From positions 62,001 through 126,000 of the forward strand of contig NZ_BAGF01000016.1 in assembly GCF_000308755.1 (NCBI RefSeq): a stretch of DNA of 64,000 nt, given 5' to 3'. The position numbers and the translations under genes are program-made. The notes under the pieces are model-generated. The model was given only the letters and a program-made list of their open reading frames with translations, was not told where the DNA came from and did no database searches. The stretch's first letter is position 1. Each line of letters opens with the position of its first letter. This DNA is from Nocardia pneumoniae NBRC 100136 (GTDB taxonomy: Bacteria; Actinomycetota; Actinomycetes; Mycobacteriales; Mycobacteriaceae). This document shows, piece after piece, positions 48,653 to 56,425 of the stretch.

Positions 48653-48732
48653 GGCGCTGCGGCGGATCGTCTCCGCCGCAGCGCCTTTCGCGACTTCAGC
48701 TCAGCAGGTCAATCGCTGATTGTCAGGGCAGC
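48653..48732. repeat. Direct repeat copy 1 (80 bp) containing a bidirectional terminator
   Basis: The repeat starts with a 14-bp perfect stem hairpin (GGCGCTGCGGCGGA, loop TCGTC; 48653-48685) flanked by AAA and TTT, a bidirectional terminator between the carboxylase gene and the convergent secreted-protein gene. It runs on through the stop codon and last codons of the latter. A copy with 4 differences lies at 52671-52749 in the same orientation. Confidence 0.9.
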
Positions 48733-49391
48733 ACCTGCGGAATGACATCGGGCGCGACCGTACCCACGACCGCGCCGACCACGGCGCCCAGGATGGCGGT
48801 GGTCACCACGCCGACCGCGGCGCACAGCACGTAACCGACGACGAAGGCCGCCACGGTCGGAATGCAGGTGATGAGGGCGGCGATCGCGCCGACGCCCGCG
48901 CCCGCGGCCGCACCGTTCATGACCGGATCCGGGTACTGCGCCCCCGGATTGGTCGCGATGTCCTTCAGTTCCGCGCCCGTCGCGGCCGAGACCTCAGGTG
49001 TCGTCACCGACAGCGTGCGGCCGTCCTCGGACACCTTGGCATCCAGGGCGATAGTGGTACCGGACGGCGTGGCCAGCGTGCGCGGAAGCTCGGTGACCGC
49101 CGCGCCGGCCTTGTCCACGACCTTGATCGAGGTCTCACCGAGCTGGAACGTGCCTGCATCGAGCGTGGCGGACACGCTGCGCAGGTCCGGCGCGACCGTG
49201 GTGTGGTAGCCGATGTCCGCGGACGTGCCCGATGTCGACATCGCCTGGGCCAACCGCGCCTGCTGATCGGCGTAGTTGGTGGCCGATGCGGCTCCGGCGC
49301 CGGCGAATGTAGTCGCCACGGCCAGCGGCAGCGCACCGATGAGCGCCTTACGACCGATACGCATTGCAGCGCGATAGAACATTGAATTCAT
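48723..49391 (-). CDS. Exported protein with glycine-zipper-like C terminus
   Basis: A 222-residue protein. The signal peptide (MRIGRKALIGALPLAVATTFAGAGAASAT) follows a short N-terminal stretch, so the true start may be MFYRAAM or MRIGRK. A central domain has beta-type alternation (TFQLGETSIKVVDKAGAAVTELPRTLATPSGTTIALDAKVSEDGRTLSVTTPEV). The last ~70 residues are Gly/Ala/Val-rich and hydrophobic with two Cys (ITCIPTVAAFVVGYVLCAAVGVV), suggesting membrane or envelope insertion. Similar proteins are frequent in Nocardia. ATG 49391 has GGAGGGAG 5 nt upstream. Function unknown. Its 3' end lies in the direct repeat. Confidence 0.75.
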   Translation of the reverse strand: MNSMFYRAAMRIGRKALIGALPLAVATTFAGAGAASATNYADQQARLAQAMSTSGTSADIGYHTTVAPDLRSVSATLDAGTFQLGETSIKVVDKAGAAVTELPRTLATPSGTTIALDAKVSEDGRTLSVTTPEVSAATGAELKDIATNPGAQYPDPVMNGAAAGAGVGAIAALITCIPTVAAFVVGYVLCAAVGVVTTAILGAVVGAVVGTVAPDVIPQVLP

Positions 49392-49895
49392 TCTCCCTCC
49401 CGACCCCCGATCCCCCCCGACGTGGACGAATCGAACGTCGCATCGTGTGAACCGAACGCACTATTGGTAGCGACTGCACGCCCGTCAAGGCAAACCTTGT
49501 GACATTGTCCACAATGTGGAACCGATTGAGCAGCAGGGTATTTCGATACGACATGAGGTTCGGCAAACTGAGAGCGAATGCCGCCGCCGACCCCGCCGCC
49601 GCATCGGGCGACTGCCGCGAACTGGATCGGCGGCAGTTCTTTAAATCCGTGCTCGGGTGCTTTCGTCCCACCACCGCCGGAATATGTGCCTGAACTGATG
49701 AACATTCCGGCTGCACCGCTTCGAACCGCCTCGATGTGCGGCGATTTCGCGGCTTCACTGCCGACAGTTACCCGGCGGCGCGACGAGTCGAACGCCGGTG
49801 CTCTCTCGGGCTCCACCCTCGACCTGGCTCCGTCGCACATCCCGCTCGTCGTCGTAGCCGAGGAGTTCGTCCTGTCGCGATCTGCTCAGCGGGCC
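49392..49895. other. Intergenic stretch, no supported gene
   Basis: About 500 bp between the exported-protein gene and the 3' end of the AraC gene, with a locally AT-richer part near 49480-49560. A 150-residue minus-strand frame exists here but has no family features or convincing start. It should hold the promoter of the exported-protein gene. Confidence 0.5.
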
Positions 49896-51107
49896 CTACG
49901 TCGTGGTGGTGTTGTCCTGTTTCCGTCGACGTGCCTTGCCCAGCTCTTGGCTCCACGTTGTTCCTTCGTCGGCCAACCGGCGTTGCAGTGTCCGTGGCCC
50001 GACCTCGAGGCGGCGGGCGACCTGCCCCAGCGAGAACGTACCTTCGGCCAGGGCGGCTTCCAGGGCGGTGCCGACCTGATCCGACCAACTCGGAGAGCGC
50101 GGGGGCGGCGACATTGTGGCGTAGCGGCGCATCGTCGCCTCGGCTGATTCAGGTCCTTCGATGCCCGATGCCGGTCGATCGGTCAATTCCCTCGACCGGC
50201 GTTTCTGGAAGTCTCGGGGTGTTTCGCCATATCGGGTCTTGAATGCTTGGGAGAACCATGTTTGGGTGAAACCGCAACGTGCCGCCACCTCGCTGATGGT
50301 CGTGGTCTTCCCTGGTTGGGAGAGCAGGTCACGCGCGGCGCGCAGCGCTTCGTCCTGCCGCACCTCCCGGTAGGTGGTCCCGGCCTGATGGAGGGCGAGC
50401 CGCAGCTGACGAGGTGACCAGCCGAGAGCTGAAGCCACCGCAGGCAGCCCCAAGTCCCCGACACCGACATGCTCCCGCACGTACTGGCGGACAGCCGCGG
50501 CCGTTTCGGTCAGGTGGCTTTGTTGCGGGCCCATATCGCCGAGCAACATCATGCACAGCAGCTCGATGATCCGATCGCAGACGGCATTGAATTCCCAATC
50601 CGTGAGGTTGGATTTCTCGGAATGCGTTTCACGGATCAGGCTTTGCACGATCCGGCCGAGGCCGGACTCCATATCGGGTGCCGTATGTGGGGGTCCGGCG
50701 GACGACAGGCGATTATCCAGATCAGTACGCGGTATGCGAACTGCGTGCACCACCATGCGTGGCATGTAGTACCGAAACGGCCGATCTGGGCGTATCAGCA
50801 GTGAGCCACCGGGTGTAACACGCGTTACCGTGTCGTTCATTTCGAAGATATGCACACCCCCGACACCCCGCTGTGGCAGAACGAACCAATAGTCGTTGCC
50901 GCCCTGCCGGGTGTGCGATGGAGTCCGCCATGCCAGACGCTCACCGCGTTGGTCGATGCGCAGGAGGGTGTGAGCGGCCGTGTCCTGCACGGTGGCACGG
51001 ATCCACCAGTTGCGCGGATCACGAACCCGGGCAATAGCCGGTAGAAAGCCGTTGCTGAGCGCCTCCCACTCGTCAGTGTCCTCCATAACAAGATCGGAAT
51101 ACATCAT
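49896..51107 (-). CDS. AraC family regulator with a second, partial C-terminal HTH
   Basis: A 403-residue regulator. Residues ~30-190 are an AraC-binding-like domain (WFVLPQRGVGGVHIFEMNDTVTRVTPGGSLLIRPDRPFRYYMPRM). Residues ~215-320 are the standard AraC pair of helix-turn-helices (LGLPAVASALGWSPRQLRLALHQAG ... TISEVAARCGFTQTWFSQAFKTRYGETPRDFQKRR). After a Pro/Ser linker, residues ~350-395 carry another AraC-like first HTH (ALAEGTFSLGQVARRLEVGPRTLQRRLADEGTTWSQEL) and the protein ends there. AAGG lies 7 nt before the ATG. The P450 gene follows on the same strand side upstream, and the pair lies between direct repeats. Confidence 0.83.
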   Translation of the reverse strand: MMYSDLVMEDTDEWEALSNGFLPAIARVRDPRNWWIRATVQDTAAHTLLRIDQRGERLAWRTPSHTRQGGNDYWFVLPQRGVGGVHIFEMNDTVTRVTPGGSLLIRPDRPFRYYMPRMVVHAVRIPRTDLDNRLSSAGPPHTAPDMESGLGRIVQSLIRETHSEKSNLTDWEFNAVCDRIIELLCMMLLGDMGPQQSHLTETAAAVRQYVREHVGVGDLGLPAVASALGWSPRQLRLALHQAGTTYREVRQDEALRAARDLLSQPGKTTTISEVAARCGFTQTWFSQAFKTRYGETPRDFQKRRSRELTDRPASGIEGPESAEATMRRYATMSPPPRSPSWSDQVGTALEAALAEGTFSLGQVARRLEVGPRTLQRRLADEGTTWSQELGKARRRKQDNTTTT

Positions 51108-51219
51108 GATGATGCCTTGGCAGATGTCTCATTCGGAACTTTACTATTCAACACCGTTTGGCGGTGACGCGTAGCGTCTGGCAGATCCCAGCGTTGGGAG
51201 GGGAACAGCGGGATCCGTC

Positions 51220-52428
51220 CTACGCGCTGGGTTCGAGCAGCACGGGAAGTGTGAGTGGCCCGCAGGTGATGAAATTCGGACCGTAGACCTGGGTGGGGTC
51301 ACAAGCCAGGCGCAATCGCGGGAATCGGTTGAACAGCGTGGACAAGGCGATGTGGCTTTCCAGCCGGGCCAGATGAGCGCCGAGGCAGACATGTGGTCCC
51401 CGGCCGAACGCCAGCTGGTCTCGGTGATCGCGGTCGATGTCGAAGGTACCGGCGTCCGGATAGTGTTCCGGGTCCCGCCCGACGCCGCCATACCACCCCA
51501 CCATGGCTCCCGCGGGAATTTCTACGCCGGCGATGGTGATGTCTTGCAGGGCATACCGAGTGGGAAGAATAGCGGCGACCGAAGAGCGGAAGCGCAGCAT
51601 CTCCTCCACGACGTCCTTCCACCGGTCTTCGGCCTGGGCTTTGGCGAGCTCCTCGGGATGGGTGCACAGCGTGATGACCGCGTTGCCGAGCAGGTGCACG
51701 GTGGTTTCGTGTCCGGCCATGAGCACCAACCACAACATGTTGACCAGTTCGTCGTCGGTCAAACCGTTCGCTTCATTGGCCTCCAGCAGAGCGGAGGTGA
51801 GGTCGTCGCCGGGTGTGCGCCGTTTGCGGTCGAGGAGTTCGGCGAGGTATCCGAGCATGCCCGCCATCGCGGCCTGAATCTCGTCGCCGGTGCTCAGATG
51901 CGACATGACCGTGGACGCCCAGATCCGGAATTGTTGTTGTTCCGATGCCGGTACACCGAACAGTTCGCCGATCACCCGAACCGGCAGAGGGGTGGTGTAT
52001 CTGGAGACGATATCGATTTCGGCGTTGTGGTGGGGAATATCGTCGATGAGCTCGGTGGCGATCTGCTGGATTCGAGGCTCGAGCGCGGCGACTCTGCGGG
52101 GGGTGAACGCCTGGCTGATCGTCTTCCGCAGCCGTCGATGTTCCGCACCGTCCATGTTGATCATGTGATCGATATCGGTGAGCGCGCGCAACGGCCAGTC
52201 GGCTGGAATCGTGCCGTCCTGCAGCGCAGGACAGTTGCGCGGATTCTTGCTCAACACGGTGCCGTCACCGGCGAGAACTTCGCTCACCGCCTTGTGGCTC
52301 ACCGCGACCCAGACCACGACCTTGCCGGGCAGTTCGACCGGAACGACCGGACCACGTCGGCTGATCCTGTCGAAGGTATCGAAAACCACCTCTCCAGCGG
52401 TAGGCAGCTGAGCGACGGGCTCGGTCAT
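51220..52428 (-). CDS. Cytochrome P450 (bacterial CYP, class I type)
   Basis: A 402-residue soluble P450 that hydroxylates or oxidises an organic substrate with ferredoxin-supplied electrons. The oxygen-binding I-helix reads LMAGHETTVHLLGNAV (~236), the ExxR-type K-helix VVEEMLRFRSSV, and the heme loop AFGRGPHVCLGAHLARLE (Cys ~349). The frame is open upstream; ATG 52428 with GGGAG 6 nt upstream is chosen. No ferredoxin or reductase gene adjoins. It is on the same strand as, and just upstream of, the AraC gene, which probably regulates it. Confidence 0.92.
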   Translation of the reverse strand: MTEPVAQLPTAGEVVFDTFDRISRRGPVVPVELPGKVVVWVAVSHKAVSEVLAGDGTVLSKNPRNCPALQDGTIPADWPLRALTDIDHMINMDGAEHRRLRKTISQAFTPRRVAALEPRIQQIATELIDDIPHHNAEIDIVSRYTTPLPVRVIGELFGVPASEQQQFRIWASTVMSHLSTGDEIQAAMAGMLGYLAELLDRKRRTPGDDLTSALLEANEANGLTDDELVNMLWLVLMAGHETTVHLLGNAVITLCTHPEELAKAQAEDRWKDVVEEMLRFRSSVAAILPTRYALQDITIAGVEIPAGAMVGWYGGVGRDPEHYPDAGTFDIDRDHRDQLAFGRGPHVCLGAHLARLESHIALSTLFNRFPRLRLACDPTQVYGPNFITCGPLTLPVLLEPSA

Positions 52429-52670
52429 GATGTCTCCCATGGTGCGTTCGGTCCCACACGGACACGGCTGACGTGTGCCCGCACAGTGTCGGCCACAGCG
52501 GCATACCGAACGGCCGGAACCGGGAATCGCTGCCTCACAATAAAACTGCGACGCAAAAGAACAAACTTTGGAGCGAGATGTGAATGGGATGCCTCGGCAT
52601 GTGGAATCCACGGGGCGGTGGGCCAGAAGTCGAGACTGGCGCAGCAGGTGATCGGGTTGATACCAAGCAG

Positions 52671-52749
52671 GGCGCTGCGGCGGATCATCTCCGCCGCAGC
52701 GCGTTTCGCGACTCAGCTCAGCAGGTCAACCGCTGATTGTCAGGGCAGC
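52671..52749. repeat. Direct repeat copy 2 (79 bp)
   Basis: Nearly identical to 48653-48732 (three substitutions and one 1-bp deletion). It includes the hairpin, the spacer, and the last 9 bases of a reading frame ending as the exported-protein gene does (CTGCCCTGA on the minus strand). The rest of that gene is absent here, so this is a remnant of a second copy's 3' end. Confidence 0.9.
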
Positions 52750-52750
52750 C

Positions 52751-52990
52751 GTGGACCCGGCGGCGTCCGGCCGTTCGTGGGGCCCGGGGGTGAACCTGCC
52801 GTTCCATCATGAGCTTCCCGGTACCGATCCGAACATCTTCGACCAGTTCAGGACGTACCAGGAATACCCGGGTGATCAGCCTCCCGGCTTCCCGGTGACG
52901 ACTGATCTTCCAGGCACTGCGGCTGGAACGCCGGACAAGGCTCCGTCGGTTCGCACGATTACCGAGAACGATCATCCGTTGGGCCGGTGA
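52751..52990 (+). CDS. Possible small protein or gene remnant (79 aa)
   Basis: An open frame from a GTG immediately after direct repeat 2. The Pro/Gly/Asp-rich product contains HHELPGTDPNIFDQFRTYQEYPGDQPPGFPV. Codon third positions look coding. No family was recognised and the start is poorly supported. It may be the tail of a gene truncated by the rearrangement at the repeat. Confidence 0.35.
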   Translation: MDPAASGRSWGPGVNLPFHHELPGTDPNIFDQFRTYQEYPGDQPPGFPVTTDLPGTAAGTPDKAPSVRTITENDHPLGR

Positions 52991-53050
52991 GCTCCGCCGT
53001 CCGATTCAGCACCAAGGGGCTGCGGCTCATGTCTCAGAGGAGTGTGAACG

Positions 53051-53647
53051 ATGGTTGGCCTCCGCGCTCTGCGGACGGGTTCCGGGTATTGGACTGCCGC
53101 GACTTGGACTACTTCGCTGTGGTTCATTCCTCAGCTGATCGCCGTGGCAGCCGCGATGGCGGTGGCTTACCCGGATCGCAACGAGCCACCTGTCGGCTGT
53201 TACTTAGCTATATCCGCTGTCGGCGCGCTCGTTGGAGTTGGACTGGCATGGTCCAGTTCTCCGAGATACAGAGGTGTCGCGCTCGGCGTGATCACAGCCT
53301 CCTCGGTGCTGCTTTGCGTACCGGCACTGCGGTTCTTTCCCCTGGAACTGCCCCTGGTTGCGATCTGGATCGCGGTCGCTTCCGCTGACGAGGACGAAAG
53401 TTCGACCTCCGGATTCGGCCGAGCGTTCTTCGCCGGATGCTCGGTGGCCATGCTGGTCAACGCGGTTCCCCTGATCGCCACGGCGTACTACCTGCTCTTC
53501 CTATACGCCTTCGTCTTGGCTGCCGAGGTAGTGATAGTCGTCGTCCTGCTGCTGTTGAAGGGCAGGGCTCGGCAGTTCGGAACAGGCGTCGCGATCTCCT
53601 GGCTCGGCCTGGGCGTTTCGATCCTTGTGTCACTGCCCGTGTGGTGA
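53051..53647 (+). CDS. Small integral membrane protein (198 aa)
   Basis: A protein with about six hydrophobic segments (for example SLWFIPQLIAVAAAMAVAY, YLAISAVGALVGVGLAW, YLLFLYAFVLAAEVVIVVVLLLL and VAISWLGLGVSILVSLPVW). GAGGAG lies 9 nt before the ATG. No family or motif was recognised. It stands alone on the plus strand between the repeat and the convergent XRE gene. Confidence 0.65.
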   Translation: MVGLRALRTGSGYWTAATWTTSLWFIPQLIAVAAAMAVAYPDRNEPPVGCYLAISAVGALVGVGLAWSSSPRYRGVALGVITASSVLLCVPALRFFPLELPLVAIWIAVASADEDESSTSGFGRAFFAGCSVAMLVNAVPLIATAYYLLFLYAFVLAAEVVIVVVLLLLKGRARQFGTGVAISWLGLGVSILVSLPVW

Positions 53648-53687
53648 CGACAGCGCTTGTAGCAGCGGGCGCTCCGCGGGTTAGTGC

Positions 53688-54896
53688 CTATGTGGTCAGG
53701 CGCAGGACGGAGGCGAGTTTTTCGGCGTCTGGTCGCACGGTCGCGCCGCCGTGCTCTACCAGATCGGGTACAGCCGATCGAGCGAAGAGGGAGAAGCCGA
53801 ACGTGTCGGGGGATTCCTTGTGCGCCTTGGTAAGTAGTGAGACGGCGGCTAAAGATTCGTCCCGCATGTGGTGTGCGCGTGCGATTTCGGCGGTGTGGAA
53901 GCTGCGCCTGGTCGCGGAAGGCATCGTGGTCAAATCGACTTTGCTGGCTTGCTGGATCGCGTAACCGGGATGCATCAAATCGGCCTGGATGGTGATCATG
54001 TACGCGTCGACCATGGAGCGGCCGAAGATCAACCATGGGTGGTTGTACTCGTCACCGAGGGCACGTGCCGCCCTGTCGGCCTCATCCCAGTATCGCAGCG
54101 CATCGCCTTCTCGGCCGACTTTCGCGTACGACAGTGCCATCGCGAGCCTGAGCAAACCCCACAGCGCCAGGTCGTTGCCAGCCTTCTCGGGGCTGAGTAG
54201 ACCGGAAACCTCATGTGCGAGCGCGACACGGGCATCGTGCTGTTCGCCAGCGTCTCGGTAGACGTGATTGACGTACCAGGCCGCTGCGGCCATGGCGTAC
54301 GGGTCGTCGGCATCCTGCGCGGCGGTCATCGCGCGGTCACCGGACATCAATATCAGGGACGCAGGCGGCTGAAACGACAGATAGAGCTGAGTGAGGTGGT
54401 AGACCTGCGCCAGCGTGGAGAGCGCCTTCCGCCGCTCGTTCCCGTCGTGTTGGCGCACGGCGATCCGGGCATCTCGCAGGAGGTCCGGCAGGACCGTCGC
54501 CACGGCCGAGCGCTGGTAGGCCGCTCCGTGCCACAGTGTCCACGCCTGTCGAGTGCGAGCCGTCAGCGCTGCGGGAGATAGGTCGGGATCGTCGCTGCTC
54601 GTCGCGACTGGATAGGACGCCAACGCCTCGGTCACCTTCGCAAGAGCGGGATGCACAGTCTTGCCGTAGCTTGCCCGCGAGAGCGCTTGCTCGCCCGTCA
54701 ACTCCCTCAGGTCGTTGATATCGAGGATGTCCGCCAGCCGGATCAGCATCGGAAGACGTGGTTGCTGAAGTCGCCCGTTCTCGACCGCCTTCACCCAGCT
54801 CGCGGAACGCCCAGCGAGTTCACCCAGAACCGCACGGGTCATCCCGGCCTGCTCGCGCAGCCGCCGCAATCGCTGACCGAACTCGTGATGAACCAT
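53688..54896 (-). CDS. XRE-family regulator with TPR-like C-terminal region
   Basis: A 402-residue protein. The N-terminal HTH (residues ~8-62) reads FGQRLRRLREQAGMTRAVLGELAGRSASWVKAVENGRLQQPRLPMLIRLADIL. The remaining ~330 residues are alpha-helical, tetratricopeptide-like (for example DPYAMAAAAWYVNHVYRDAGEQHDARVALAHEVSGLL and FHTAEIARAHHMRDESLAAVSLLTKAHKES). This layout is typical of actinobacterial regulators that sense a peptide or partner protein encoded beside them. A cluster of overlapping small genes is divergent across a 218-bp region, a likely target. Confidence 0.85.
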   Translation of the reverse strand: MVHHEFGQRLRRLREQAGMTRAVLGELAGRSASWVKAVENGRLQQPRLPMLIRLADILDINDLRELTGEQALSRASYGKTVHPALAKVTEALASYPVATSSDDPDLSPAALTARTRQAWTLWHGAAYQRSAVATVLPDLLRDARIAVRQHDGNERRKALSTLAQVYHLTQLYLSFQPPASLILMSGDRAMTAAQDADDPYAMAAAAWYVNHVYRDAGEQHDARVALAHEVSGLLSPEKAGNDLALWGLLRLAMALSYAKVGREGDALRYWDEADRAARALGDEYNHPWLIFGRSMVDAYMITIQADLMHPGYAIQQASKVDLTTMPSATRRSFHTAEIARAHHMRDESLAAVSLLTKAHKESPDTFGFSLFARSAVPDLVEHGGATVRPDAEKLASVLRLTT

Positions 54897-55034
54897 GGCG
54901 GGCTCTCCCTAAGCCGTTGGCCAAATGAAGGTTTCGCTGCTCAGGCTACTCGGACAACGGCAACTCCGGGTTTCGAACAGGGACACGGTCTGTGCCTATG
55001 CGGTCGCTTCGCCTGAGCCAACCTCATGTACAGC

Positions 55035-55074
55035 CCCGGCGCCCGGTCGAGTCCTCGAACTCTCGGGCGCCGGG
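55035..55074. promoter_or_regulatory. Long hairpin in the leader of the small-gene operon
   Basis: An 11-bp perfect stem (CCCGGCGCCCG / CGGGCGCCGGG) encloses 18 nt that contain an inner 5-bp stem (TCGAG / CTCGA). It lies 40 bp before the small membrane-protein gene and 138 bp upstream of the divergent XRE start. It could be a terminator/attenuator or an RNA control element. Confidence 0.55.
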
Positions 55075-55114
55075 CGCTACCCAACAACACACATAGCGTC
55101 AGGGGGTTCAGCGA

Positions 55115-55276
55115 ATGTCCGAACTTGCGGTTGTCCTGGTCGTCATGGCTGCGGTCGCCGGGGTATTGATATTGCTCTTTTGGGTGTTGCCGTGGGTGAT
55201 CGACCTCGGCGGCGATCCGGATGAGTCGGTACCGGCCAGCGAGATCATTCAGCGGATCGAAGACGAGCAGCGATGA
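55115..55276 (+). CDS. Single-span membrane microprotein (53 aa)
   Basis: MSELAVVLVVMAAVAGVLILLFWVLPWVIDLGG is one long hydrophobic helix, followed by an acidic tail (DPDESVPASEIIQRIEDEQR). AGGGGG lies 9 nt before the ATG. The stop overlaps the next start by 4 bp (ATGA), which strongly supports translation. The charged tail probably faces the cytoplasm. Function unknown; it is first in an operon divergent from the XRE regulator. Confidence 0.65.
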   Translation: MSELAVVLVVMAAVAGVLILLFWVLPWVIDLGGDPDESVPASEIIQRIEDEQR

Positions 55277-55812
55277 CAGGGCCGCATGGCTGGGTCGCAA
55301 TACCGCAGGCTGAGCTGCGTCTGCCCGGTACTCGCACCTTCTTCGACCTCTTCAACGCTCGTACCGAGCCTACGGACGCGATGATGGTGGCGGCCGTGGG
55401 GCTGCTCGGAGTGTGGGTTCGGCACTACGAGAACGGGAGGCCGGGGCGACCGATGAGCCGTCGGCTGGCGGATCTGATGGATCTGCATATCTGGGCTATC
55501 GACCGGCACGTCGAGGACATGGTTGCGGCGGCACTCCTGCACGGCTACCAGCCGGGCCCGGATGCGCATGAGCTGCACTATTCGTACGGGGAGATGGTGA
55601 GTCTGCTTACCGCGGACTTCGTGCGATGCCGACGTGAGGAGCGGCAATCCGGCGGAATCACCGAAGACCAGGTGCTCCATCACGTGCGGCACTGGGACGG
55701 GTTCAACGCCATGGTGGAAGCGGTGGCGGCTCGGCGCGTACGGTTACGGATTCCGCGCGGCATCGCGCGGCATACGCATTCGGAGCGGGGCACGAACGAT
55801 CTGGAACCGTGA
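55273..55812 (+). CDS. Hypothetical protein, second gene of the XRE-divergent operon
   Basis: A 179-residue soluble protein, mainly helical, with Trp/His-rich stretches (GLLGVWVRHYENGRPGRPMSRRLADLMDLHIWAIDRHVEDMVAAALLHGY). The ATG overlaps the preceding microprotein stop, and the stop overlaps the next GTG (GTGA). No catalytic motif or known family was recognised. The setting resembles the small effector genes that accompany WhiJ-like XRE regulators in actinobacteria, but homology is not visible. Confidence 0.7.
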   Translation: MTGPHGWVAIPQAELRLPGTRTFFDLFNARTEPTDAMMVAAVGLLGVWVRHYENGRPGRPMSRRLADLMDLHIWAIDRHVEDMVAAALLHGYQPGPDAHELHYSYGEMVSLLTADFVRCRREERQSGGITEDQVLHHVRHWDGFNAMVEAVAARRVRLRIPRGIARHTHSERGTNDLEP

Positions 55813-56018
55813 CCAGCCCGTGCCCACACGAGCCAGACGTTCACATACGCGTCCTGCTCGGCGGCATCAGCCTGGACTTCGCCGCTTGCCACACGGCGGC
55901 CATGCGGTTCGTGCGGGAGTGGTGCGCTGTTCGCGCCGCCGCCGATATTGCCGTAATTCCCGGCAGTGCAATTGGATTGGCGAGATTGCCGTGCGAACGG
56001 CTGTATGTGGAACCGTGA
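55809..56018 (+). CDS. Hypothetical small protein (69 aa), third gene of the XRE-divergent operon
   Basis: GTG start overlapping the previous stop by 4 bp. The product contains four Cys (SPCPHEPDVHIRV, FAACHTAAMRF, REWCAVRAA and LPCERLYVEP), which could bind metal or form disulfides. Function unknown. Its stop again overlaps a GTG of a further frame. Confidence 0.55.
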   Translation: MTSPCPHEPDVHIRVLLGGISLDFAACHTAAMRFVREWCAVRAAADIAVIPGSAIGLARLPCERLYVEP

Positions 56019-56416
56019 CGTGTGTATCGGCCGGTCGAATCGTCGCTGAGAAGGTCGTCGACGCGTTCGGCAAGCTTGGGATCACCGCTCGCGAAACGCC
56101 TCAGACGTCACGGCTTCGAACGACGGCGCACCCGCAGCGCGGCCAAGTGTATTGCGTGGCGGATGATCTCCGCCTCGCTTACAGCGCTGCGCGCTGCTGC
56201 GTCCTTGATGACGGCCAAGTCGTCGGCATCGGCGTAGACGAAGGTGCGCACGACAGGCATGTGAGCACTGTGGCATATGGGCCGTCCGTCCGAGAACGAA
56301 TCTCGAAGTCGACGCGCCAGTGCTATGCCGCGCTGCTGTGTGGTGTGAAACTGACGCGGGCGTCGTCGGCGTCGATCGCGATGTTCAGCGAAGCATCCAG
56401 TGCTCGTGCCAGCTAG
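56015..56416 (+). pseudogene. Possible fourth operon gene, 3' part probably replaced
   Basis: GTG 56015 overlaps the previous TGA. The first ~35 codons (RIVAEKVVDAFGKLGITARETPQ) look coding. From about 56108 the frame is antisense to the ribbon-helix-helix gene and loses coding character. This fits a gene truncated by a rearrangement, or a chance frame. Confidence 0.3.
56108..56260 (-). CDS. Orphan ribbon-helix-helix (CopG-type) antitoxin-like protein (50 aa)
   Basis: MPVVRTFVYADADDLAVIKDAAARSAVSEAEIIRHAIHLAALRVRRRSKP: a beta strand, then two helices with a SEAEIIR-AIHLAA second helix, the pattern of VapB/CopG antitoxins. No toxin (for example a PIN-domain gene) lies downstream, and the C-terminal tail that would bind a toxin is short and Arg-rich. 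It is probably a remnant of a toxin-antitoxin locus. No clear ribosome-binding site. Confidence 0.55.
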   Translation of the reverse strand: MPVVRTFVYADADDLAVIKDAAARSAVSEAEIIRHAIHLAALRVRRRSKP

Positions 56417-56425
56417 GCTCTGATC

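Noticed and set aside
49388..49840. 150-codon minus-strand frame between the exported-protein and AraC genes
   Set aside because: No ribosome-binding site, family similarity or coding-type composition; Gly/Ser-rich with uneven codon use.
54955..54995. tRNA-like T-arm sequence (GGGTTTCGAACAGGG) near the XRE gene, possible att remnant
   Set aside because: No cloverleaf can be built around it and no integrase is present; chance similarity.
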